Shown here piece after piece: positions 62,001-64,000 of a DNA stretch of 64,000 bases (positions within the stretch are counted from its first letter, which is position 1; each line of letters begins with the position of its first letter). The translations under genes and the position numbers were made by a program. A model generated the notes under the pieces. That model had not been told where the DNA came from, searched no databases, and was given only the letters and a program-made list of their open reading frames with translations. The DNA is taken from NCBI RefSeq assembly GCF_954871325.1, contig NC_088775.1, forward strand, positions 74,067,561 through 74,131,560, given 5' to 3'. The DNA is from Gordionus sp. m RMFG-2023 (Eukaryota; Nematomorpha; Gordioida; Chordodea; Parachordodidae).

Positions 62001-64000
62001 AACCACTCCTTCTGGACAAACCACTCCTTCTGGACAAACCACTCCATCTAAACAAACCACTCCTTCTGGACGAACCACTCCATCTGGACAAACTACTCCA
62101 TCTGGACAAACTACTCCTTCTGGACGAACCACTCCTTCTGGACAAACTACTCCATCAGGACAAACTACTCCTTCTGGAAAAACCACTCCATCAGGTCAAA
62201 CTACTCCATCTGGACAAACTACTCCATCTAAACAAACCACTCCTTCCGGACAAACTACTCCATCTGTACAAACCACTCCTTCTGGACAAACCACTCCTTC
62301 CGGACAAACTACTCCATCTGTACAAACCACTCCTTCTGGACAAACCACTCCTTCTGGACGAACCACTCCTTCTGGACAAACTACTCCATCAGGTCAAACT
62401 ACTCCTTCTGGACAAACCACTCCTTCTGGACAAACCACTCCATCTGGACAAACTACTCCATCTGGACAAACTACTCCATCTGGACAAACTACTCCATCTG
62501 TACAAACCACTCCATCTGGTCAAACTACTCCTTCTAGAAAAACTACTCCATCTCGACATACCACTCCATCTAGAGAAACCACTCCATCTCGACATACCAC
62601 TCCATCTCGACATACCACTCCATCTCGACATACCACCCCATCTCGACATACCACTCCATCTCGACATACCACTCCATCTCGACATACCACTCCATCTCGA
62701 CAAACCACTCCATCTGGACAAACCACTCCTTCTGGACAAACCACTCCTTCTGGACAAACTACTCCATCTGGACAAACTACTCCTTCTGGACAAACTACTC
62801 CATCAGGTCAAACTACTCCTTCTGGACAAACTACTCCATCTGGACAAACTACTCCTTCTGGACAAACTACTCCTTCTGGACAAACTACTCCATCAGGACA
62901 AACCACTCCTTCCGGACAAACTACTCCATCTCGACATACCACTCCATCTAGAGAAACCACTCCATCTCGACATACCACTCCATCTCGACATACCACTCCA
63001 TCTCGACATACCACCCCATCTCGACATACCACTCCATCTCGACATACCACTCCATCTCGACATACCACTCCATCTCGACATACCACTCCATCTCGACAAA
63101 CCACTCCATCTGGACAAACCACTCCTTCTGGACAAACCACTCCTTCTGGACAAACAACTCCATCTGGACAAACTACTCCTTCTGGACAAACTACTCCATC
63201 AGGTCAAACTACTCCTTCTGGACAAACTACTCCATCTGGACAAACTACTCCTTCTGGACAAACTACTCCTTCTGGACAAACTACTCCATCTGGACAAACT
63301 ACTCCATCTGGACAAACTACTCCTTCTGGACAAACTACTCCATCAGGTCAAACTACTCCTTCTGGACAAACTACTCCATCTGGACAAACTACTCCTTCTG
63401 GACGAACCACTCCTTCTGAACAAACTACTCCTTCCGGACAAACTACTCCTTCCGGACAAACTACTCCATCTGGACAAACCACTCCTTCTGGACAAACCAC
63501 TCCTTCTGGACAAACTACTCCTTCTGGACAAACCACTCCATCTCGACAAACTACTACTTGTCCGCCAGGTTTTATTATAGTCCCATAATCAAATGATACA
63601 AACTTTATTTTAATTTTCTAGCTATAAATCCTTGTGATTTAGTTACAAAAGACGGAAATTATAGTCTAAGTGATTTAATAAATTGCACCTCGCTATCTTG
63701 CAAGTAATAATATTCCATTTAAAATATATACTTAATATATTATATAGTGCTGAGATATACTTGGAACGAAAGGATAATAAAATTATATATCCTATCTTTG
63801 AAAATGATATTTTCGGACAATTTGTTCCCACGGATGACGAAGAGAAAGAAATCTTTCGAATATTGTCAATATTATATTATCTTAAATTAAAGTTTGATAT
63901 TAGCTTTAAAGCAGAGAGCAATGTAATCATATTCGATTCAATTTTTAAATTTTACATAACATATATAGGTTGTACTTGAAACAAAAGATTTTACTGAATA
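19944..64000 (+). CDS. Giant secreted mucin-like modular protein (partial)
   Basis: One gene is inferred from about 39 exons on the plus strand. A signal-peptide exon is followed by eight modules. Each module has exons E1 (82-88 nt, phase 1-2), E2 (151-175 nt, 2-0), E3 (111-117 nt, 0-0), E4 (154-163 nt, 0-1) and one or more Ser/Thr/Pro linker exons (1-1). Every junction has AG before and GT after, and all phases agree, giving about 3,800 residues without a stop until the window ends in E3 of module M7. The E1-E4 domain has six cysteines in its later copies. The linkers carry hexapeptide arrays (TTPSGQ type), the composition of O-glycosylated mucins. The product should enter the secretory pathway. 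I do not recognise the E1-E4 domain. Joining the widely spaced 5' exons into one transcript is an inference from phase and order. Confidence 0.85.
20014..21283 (+). other. Intron 1 of the large gene
   Basis: Bounded by GTGAGT at 20014 and TTTTTTAG ending at 21283. AT-rich, with no recognisable exon or transposon. The short open frames inside are not supported. Confidence 0.55.
21284..40963 (+). CDS. Module M0 of the large gene
   Basis: Exons are E1 21284-21371, E2 31142-31292, E3 31423-31539, E4 38405-38558, and linkers 40502-40663 and 40874-40963. E1 reads ICLLVNKNGNYDLNDI and ends in NC; E2 reads GTIDLIRKDDKIIW, then KKDIF; E3 has RVAFCRLVVEED and TECMYP; E4 has TQLNTSI, DSFVTRASKDIF and VVADC. 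All align with the later modules, so the assignments are firm one by one. Five domain cysteines are present; the E1 cysteine found in M2-M7 is a serine here. The first linker has three 8-residue repeats of the type RPSTTVES, and the second is Thr/Lys-rich. Introns are huge (9.8, 0.13, 6.8, 1.9 and 0.2 kb) and full of transposons, so the link E1 to E2 is the weakest. Confidence 0.75.
21372..22063 (+). other. Start of the 9.8-kb intron of M0
   Basis: AT-rich, with no exon seen. Two short similar stretches near 21535-21600 and 21695-21760 (ACATATCCTCAAAGTATAGG and AAATCCTCAAAGAATAGG, each followed by CTATTTGAAAGA) form a diverged direct repeat about 160 bases apart. Confidence 0.45.
22066..22921. 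mobile_element. TA-flanked terminal-inverted-repeat element
   Basis: The left end GGGGAGACTAGG (22066) is mirrored by CCTAGTCCCCCC ending at 22921, and TA lies immediately outside on both sides (22064-22065, 22922-22923). Inside, GGGGCTT and AAGCCCC motifs recur. There is no transposase frame in 856 bases. A 2-bp TA duplication fits mariner-like or related DNA transposons, but the terminus does not let me name a family. Confidence 0.6.
23300..25130 (-). pseudogene. hAT transposase pieces
   Basis: On the minus strand 25130-25010 shows a BED-finger remnant (SVCSYFKSKVSGSNHLSNLE, then RHL). The frame 24886-24611 (91 residues) holds SIRGKISIEVEGKL and KVDAVRRLDRSILDVNIQF, the start of the catalytic domain of hAT transposases of the BED type. 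Near 23700-23560 and 23390-23300, DDDKICAKWHL and SPHRSRMSELLEDIM resemble the C-terminal part. Frames differ between pieces and stops are frequent, so the gene is dead. Confidence 0.7.
25215..25680. mobile_element. PIF/Harbinger-like MITE
   Basis: Terminal inverted repeats GGCCTTCCAGACAGAACG (25215) and, inverted from 25680, GGCTATTTCCAGACAAAACG extend about 45 bases (both continue GTTTTT..AAGCG..TTTTTGG..AATGTTAC). TTA flanks both ends (25212-25214 and 25681-25683), the 3-bp duplication typical of PIF/Harbinger. At 466 bases it has no coding capacity. It is inserted inside the hAT element 23025-26130. Confidence 0.85.
25331..25534. repeat. 104-base direct tandem duplication
   Basis: Two copies starting TATTTTTTAAAGAAATTAAT at 25331 and 25435 differ at only about two positions over some 100 bases. 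They lie inside the Harbinger-like MITE and are younger than its ends, which differ more. Confidence 0.9.
26131..27540 (-). pseudogene. LINE reverse transcriptase and C-terminus
   Basis: From 27540 down: VPDDIPIESL, NYRGIKLMSHCLKLYEK, then FGFMPRRSTTDAIQAIRQ and KKLHMVFLDLEKAFDRIPRK, with the first catalytic aspartate in LDLEKAFD. The frame 27100-26483 holds GVHQGSALSPLLF and the catalytic IIFADDIVILAE, then KVNIEKTEYM and YSSETWP. Between 26480 and 26355 comes MEMRMLRMIAEVTRKGKVRS, and 26355-26131 reads RLRWYGHTMRRP, GKRKIGRPKLKW, ending WRDIFKPPIK. The RT core motifs are all present, but three or more frame changes and a stop interrupt it. It cannot encode a working protein. Confidence 0.88.
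27893..28452. repeat. Foldback insertion inside the hAT element
   Basis: The left arm (about 27893-28090) and right arm (about 28280-28452) are inverted copies with about 85-90% match by eye. Landmarks are GACGAGGTTGA / TCAACCTCATC, TTAGGAGAAAAAGAG / CTCTTTTTCTCCTAA, and AAATATCAAAATTTAAATTT with its inverse. The loop of about 190 bases holds GGTCAGGCCTAGCTGTGCC. No coding capacity. Confidence 0.8.
28680..29490 (+). pseudogene. hAT transposase remnant, ZMYM1/DUF4371-like
   Basis: The plus strand reads RLSRRHQAVTAFMELEGPII and SSEARKLLDSILISNFFFSL near 28690-28855, like the 'TRWS.R..A......I' and 'EA..LL..I..FEF' blocks of the hAT group related to ZMYM1. Near 29385-29490, YIPNVLK and, after a frame change, MVINILATLPISKLMREHS match the 'YPN...L.ILLTLPVS.ASCERSFS' end of that group. 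Several stops and frame changes are present. The assignment rests on motif memory. Confidence 0.65.
29503..29640. repeat. GGCCCGG-rich hAT-like end fragment
   Basis: Begins CAGAGGTACCAGCAGGGC and continues with GGCCCGG blocks spaced by A/T runs. Similar blocks with a CAGAGACCTGC-like end occur at 18210-18355, 41340-41490 and 50135-50240. They are probably fragments of one hAT-like MITE family nested in other elements. Confidence 0.55.
30421..31141 (+). other. End of the 9.8-kb intron of M0
   Basis: AT-rich. At 30690-30830 a GGTTC/GAACC-rich block ends GGTTCAGGTCCCTG, inverted CAGGGACCTGAACC, which resembles the hAT ends at 23025 and 36750 and could be a related terminus. The intron closes with AAAAG at 31141. 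Confidence 0.45.
31540..33673 (+). other. First part of the 6.9-kb intron of M0
   Basis: The donor GTAAGC at 31540 follows E3. The stretch is AT-rich. GGTTC-rich fragments at about 31750-31800 and 33300-33355 look like the two ends of an old repeat, unproven. No exon is seen. Confidence 0.4.
33674..34163 (-). pseudogene. C-terminal fragment of a LINE-type protein
   Basis: The minus-strand frame from about 34163 to 33674 reads EWLEALPSRNLGNLLSDEQ, then LRIGYNIVQPHTCIKCK, GRHGLNC, GRHARHAAIN, LEPTNLSLDDGLRPDGLTSV and LILDF. In a LINE-like lineage known to me only by pattern, this arm combines a Cys/His knuckle (C..C...H.L.C) with a 'RPDG' block that resembles a restriction-like endonuclease core. 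The same order appears in the plus-strand element at 34850-38030. The frame is open but lacks the reverse transcriptase and is cut at about 33674. Confidence 0.7.
34850..38030 (+). mobile_element. LINE-like element, decayed, split by a hAT MITE
   Basis: Plus-strand relic in the 6.9-kb intron between E3 and E4 of M0. The reverse transcriptase is visible in pieces: LGFGIHGGAEISGHLARI then VLKLDFNNA (about 35655-35765), with the first catalytic aspartate, and SMDTPLGSA (about 35895-35925), a decayed form of the 'QGDPLGP' block. The C-terminal arm follows: EWLETIPSSDLG (36686-36725), then after the hAT MITE, LHCKFSCG, NHESINNIFQAVLKK, PVGLLNENAIRPDSISLIP (37705-37760) and TNTLGIFRSEALNF (37889-37935). 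Comparison with 33674-34163 confirms the family. There are many stops and frame changes. No poly-A tail or target duplication was found. Confidence 0.78.
36750..37506. mobile_element. hAT MITE derived from the 23025 family
   Basis: The ends CAGGGATTCGAACC (36750) and GGTTCACATCCCTG (ending 37506) are inverted repeats. GATATATA (36742-36749) and GATACATA (37507-37514) are a 7-of-8 target duplication. Both ends carry AACCCGG-type subterminal motifs. The interior matches non-coding parts of the larger hAT at 23025-26130, so this 757-base copy is an internally deleted derivative. It splits the C-terminal arm of a LINE-like element at the codons after 'TGDQ'. Confidence 0.92.
38559..40501 (+). other. 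Intron between E4 and linker of M0
   Basis: The donor GTAAAA at 38559 and the acceptor TATTAG at 40501 bound an AT-rich stretch with no recognised gene. At about 40225-40340 a fragment ends CTACACCACTGTG, inverted CACAGTGGTGTAG, like a DNA-transposon terminus. Short open frames at 38411 and 39043 are not supported beyond the E4 exon itself. Confidence 0.45.
40964..42330 (+). other. Intron before module M1, first part
   Basis: Starts GTATGA. At 41340-41490 lies a GGCCCGG-rich fragment whose end CAGGTCTCTGCA, inverted, starts TGCAGAGACCTG, the recurring hAT-like end. At 41864-42085 a plus-strand frame of 73 residues (LKYRIYVKSSDPNQAWNEL, then LPPPLFINSV) is open but matches nothing I know. It may be chance or a transposon scrap. 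Confidence 0.4.
42340..43910 (-). pseudogene. Decayed hAT transposase region
   Basis: On the minus strand, about 43180-42880 reads VSGTLQSVGTNIVDTKNCIN, then STINILKNKRSDNYFDLIRI and KAEKLI. These match the segment 'L....DI..A......I..L...R....F......A..L' of hAT transposases of the 52-kDa-repressor/ZMYM1 type. GGGGCCAA-type blocks at about 42345 and 43850-43910 may be the element ends, but no target duplication was resolved. It has many stops and frame changes and lies in the intron between M0 and M1. Confidence 0.6.
44274..49593 (+). CDS. Module M1 of the large gene
   Basis: Exons: E1 44274-44355, E2 44519-44687, E3 45839-45949, E4 49228-49390, linker 49543-49593. E1 reads NDMCDRLINNGNYSIKDIV and ends in TC; E2 GELYIERIDSKIIWIIDKNN and KTKFNITLTAHSN; E3 LILKPTNHG, FCKIVMNEEVYKECMHPKD; E4 TQLKQLADSIEYIEN, NSFISHVNKD, VDIILKNC. 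The E1 serine replaces the cysteine found in M2-M7, as in M0. The linker is a single 17-residue exon (GYSMTTISPP, then VTTLCPP) without hexapeptide repeats. Its TT-x-CPP end is the same one that closes all later arrays. The 3.3-kb intron between E3 and E4 holds a hAT element and an LTR-retroelement scrap. Confidence 0.85.
44688..45838 (+). other. Intron E2-E3 of M1
   Basis: AT-rich between GTAAAT and TATTGCAG. A 60-residue open frame at 45082 shows no family features. I see nothing else in it. Confidence 0.5.
46504..48013. mobile_element. hAT element in an intron of M1
   Basis: The termini CAGGGTTGCCATGTC (46504) and GACCTGGCAACCCTG (ending 48013) are inverted repeats. The flanking octamers GTATGAGA (46496-46503) and GCACGAGA (48014-48021) differ at two positions, both C/T, so a hAT 8-bp duplication is likely. 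Both ends carry 'CTCCCGCA' subterminal repeats. The centre is the foldback at 46791-47662. Fragments such as FYKSFISEALNIMGKRF look like transposase scraps. No intact gene remains. Confidence 0.85.
46791..47662. repeat. Large foldback, arms of about 310 bases
   Basis: Left arm about 46791-47115, right arm about 47340-47662 inverted, about 80% match by eye. Landmarks in mirror order are TCAGTACAGGGGAGTATA, ATTCTCCAAAAATAA, ACAGATGCAACTACAGTTGC, then GACGATTTGAAAAATGGGCA with CCCATAT. The arms include transposase-like codons, so this is a head-to-head duplication of part of the surrounding hAT and not a simple MITE. Confidence 0.8.
48281..48360 (+). pseudogene. LTR-retroelement fossil (Ty3/gypsy-like RNase H end)
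   Basis: A short scrap reads YKPGNQHKCAEALSRLW, the signature at the end of the RNase H domain in Ty3/gypsy polyproteins. It is a broken, isolated fossil. No LTRs or other parts of the element were recognised around it. Age looks old. Confidence 0.6.
48361..49227 (+). other. Rest of intron E3-E4 of M1
   Basis: AT-rich, slightly less so at 48480-48740. No exon or named element was recognised before the E4 acceptor at 49227. Confidence 0.45.
49647..52586 (+). CDS. Module M2 of the large gene
   Basis: Exons: E1 49647-49728, E2 49772-49946, E3 49991-50104, E4 50668-50824, linker 52050-52586. E1 reads IDPCELVTKDGNYSLRHLVG with three cysteines, the first module with the full set of six. E2 has EIDLQRKNQQIIWPIIGNDF; E3 LILEQINPS and FTECLSNEF; E4 YIIKVDYNIFKIKG and IIIKDC. 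The linker starts VISDQTTPSAQTTSS and grows into about 28 hexapeptides (TTPSGQ, TTSSEQ, TTPSRQ and others), closing with TSCPP. It is the first expanded array in the gene and has the most varied units, including one shortened unit near 52196 (TTPPQ). Confidence 0.9.
50825..52049 (+). other. Intron E4-linker of M2 with nested repeats
   Basis: The 1.2-kb intron from GTATAA to TTGAAG is nearly filled by a GGTTC/GAACC-rich old repeat (about 50910-51780) that is itself split by a hAT-like MITE at 51031-51476. Just upstream, in the intron E3-E4, a GGCCCGG-type fragment lies at 50135-50240. Confidence 0.6.
51031..51476. mobile_element. hAT-like MITE, GGCC-rich family
   Basis: The left end CAGAGATCTTCATAGG (51031) and the inverted right end CAGACACTTTAATGG (ending 51476) both continue into GGCC-type motifs. 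The flanks GTTTCAGG (51023-51030) and GTTCCAGG (51477-51484) match at seven of eight, an 8-bp duplication. At 446 bases, with GGGCTGG/GGGCCTGG motifs spaced along it, it has no coding capacity. This copy gives the clearest boundaries for the GGCC-rich fragments scattered in the window. Confidence 0.8.
52634..54714 (+). CDS. Module M3 of the large gene
   Basis: Exons: E1 52634-52715, E2 52758-52932, E3 52981-53094, E4 53138-53294, a possible 21-nt micro-exon 53353-53373, linker 53710-54714. E1: HPCELVTKDGNYSLNSLISC. E2: GEIYLVRKNNKVIWPINIKD and PTDDEEKE. E3: VILETKDFTEYNHIAFCNLV. E4: KTITQLLTSIKIDMKDGKSK, FIIRANKDIFNIEGDHHV. Introns are 42-65 bases except the one before the linker. The linker starts IIPTTTGSPFNTTSSQ, carries about 52 hexapeptides and ends TTTCPP. 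Minus-strand frames over the array (VCPEGV and SRWSGL types) are only mirror readings of an 18-base repeat. Module M3 is intermediate between diverged M2 and the near-identical M4-M7. Confidence 0.92.
53710..54714 (+). repeat. Hexapeptide array of M3 (18-base repeat)
   Basis: About 52 tandem 18-base units, mostly ACTACTCCATCTGGACAA or its synonym with ACC/CCT, encoding TTPSGQ with variants TTPSGR, TTPSRQ and TTPSEQ. No stop in the plus coding frame. The unit keeps length 18 throughout, so selection on the frame is likely. A longer repeated block of roughly 200 bases recurs within the array (about 54030-54290 and 54330-54640). Confidence 0.95.
54768..57533 (+). CDS. Module M4 of the large gene
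   Basis: Exons: E1 54768-54849, E2 54894-55068, E3 55114-55227, E4 55270-55426, possible micro-exon 55485-55505, linker 55845-57533 (563 codons, about 90 hexapeptides). E1 (INPCDLVTKDGNYSLSDLIN) is identical to those of M5-M7, and so is the first half of E2. From DEEKD onward E2 and all of E3 (VILVTKDFTDYSKKAYCSLL, IEKVIYSKCFFPQDV) differ clearly from M5-M7, while E4 and the following intron are again almost identical. Two TTPSRH sub-arrays lie in the linker near 56190-56325 and 56945-57115. Six cysteines are kept. Confidence 0.92.
55845..57533 (+). repeat. Hexapeptide array of M4
   Basis: About 90 units of 18 bases. TTPSGQ dominates. TTPSRH, TTPSRE, TTPSKQ, TTPSVQ and TTPSGR are interspersed in blocks. 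The end block of ten or so units before TTTCPP is shared almost exactly with M5 and M6. Confidence 0.95.
57587..60443 (+). CDS. Module M5 of the large gene
   Basis: Exons: E1 57587-57668, E2 57713-57887, E3 57934-58047, E4 58090-58246, possible micro-exon 58305-58325, linker 58665-60443 (593 codons, about 95 hexapeptides). E2 reads AEIYLERKDNKIIYPIFEND and EEKEIFRILSILYYLKLKF; E3 VVLETKDFTEYNEIAFCTIV, then ISPICIYAKYVKDI; E4 as in M4 but with SIQIEKKDG. Exons and introns match M6 and M7 almost base for base. One TTPSRH block of about nine units lies near 59745-59915. Period to the next module is 2,910 bases. Confidence 0.93.
58665..60443 (+). repeat. Hexapeptide array of M5
   Basis: About 95 units of 18 bases encoding TTPSGQ and variants in one open frame. 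The start (ITPTTTGSPFNTTSSQ) and end (TTTCPP) are the same as in M4 and M6. Length differs between modules by whole units only, the pattern of unequal exchange. Confidence 0.95.
60497..63568 (+). CDS. Module M6 of the large gene
   Basis: Exons: E1 60497-60578, E2 60623-60797, E3 60844-60957, E4 60999-61155, possible micro-exon 61214-61234, linker 61574-63568 (665 codons, about 107 hexapeptides). E2 differs from M5 by one residue (IIYPNFEND for IIYPIFEND). The intron between E3 and E4 is two bases shorter than in M5 and has donor GTAATT. The linker is the longest in the window because the segment holding the TTPSRH block is present twice (near 62545-62705 and 62925-63100). Confidence 0.93.
61574..63568 (+). 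repeat. Hexapeptide array of M6
   Basis: About 107 units of 18 bases in one open frame, mostly TTPSGQ. Two TTPSRH sub-arrays separated by about 380 bases share the same order of variants (RH, RE, then RH run, then RQ), which points to an internal block duplication. Confidence 0.95.
63622..64000 (+). CDS. Module M7 of the large gene (cut by window end)
   Basis: E1 63622-63703, E2 63748-63922, E3 from 63969 to the window end. All three are identical or nearly so to M5, so the gene continues beyond 64,000 with at least one more module. The 3' end, any membrane anchor and the poly-A site are out of view. Confidence 0.93.

Noticed and set aside
52050-63568. CRISPR-like array
   Set aside because: Units are contiguous with no spacers, protein-coding, and the DNA is eukaryotic.
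51931-63836. Many minus-strand frames over the arrays (VCPEGV, SRWSGL and VEMEWY repeats) and over E1/E2
   Set aside because: They are mirror readings of the plus-strand 18-base repeat and of coding exons. A stop-free 18-base unit keeps several frames open. The plus strand has signal peptide, phase-consistent exons and splice sites; the minus strand has none.

Overview
The window is about 75% A+T by eye, with short introns bounded by GT/AG and dense DNA-transposon and LINE relics. This is a eukaryotic genome, most likely an invertebrate or an animal-like parasite. I cannot name the species. The mix of phase 1-1 extracellular exons, piggyBac, hAT, MULE, Harbinger-like and RTE-like elements fits a metazoan lineage (a myxozoan-type parasite is one guess, not supported by any single marker).

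Layout. 1-19,000 holds no host gene that I can recognise. It is a transposon graveyard: a MULE zinc-finger fragment cut by a complete piggyBac (1059-3890), several hAT copies with readable 8-bp target duplications (5111-6269, 7057-8358, 15999-17620), a decayed hAT transposase (10399-11290), a decayed MULE transposase (13883-15095), foldback/MITE elements, a minisatellite and a GAAA microsatellite. From 19,944 to the end of the window (and beyond it) I read one very large plus-strand gene. It starts with a signal-peptide exon at 19944-20013. Eight tandem modules follow (called M0 to M7 here). Each module is built from four exons (E1-E4) that encode a cysteine-bearing domain of about 165-175 residues, followed by one or more Ser/Thr/Pro linker exons. 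Exon phases agree throughout (0-1, then 1-2, 2-0, 0-0, 0-1, 1-1), so all modules join in frame. About 11.4 kb of coding sequence, roughly 3,800 residues, is visible before the window ends inside E3 of M7.

The gene changes character along its length. M0 and M1 are diverged, with short linkers and large introns stuffed with transposons (hAT, LINE, Harbinger-like MITE, foldbacks). M2 to M6 have compact introns and linkers expanded into long hexapeptide arrays of the type TTPSGQ (about 28, 52, 90, 95 and 107 units). M4-M7 are near-identical tandem copies of 2.8-3.1 kb, introns included, so this end is duplicating recently. The predicted product is a secreted, probably heavily O-glycosylated mucin-like protein with repeated cysteine domains. 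I do not recognise the domain. Its function is unknown to me and this is the main candidate for a previously undescribed system in the window.

No tRNA, rRNA, CRISPR array or other RNA gene was seen.
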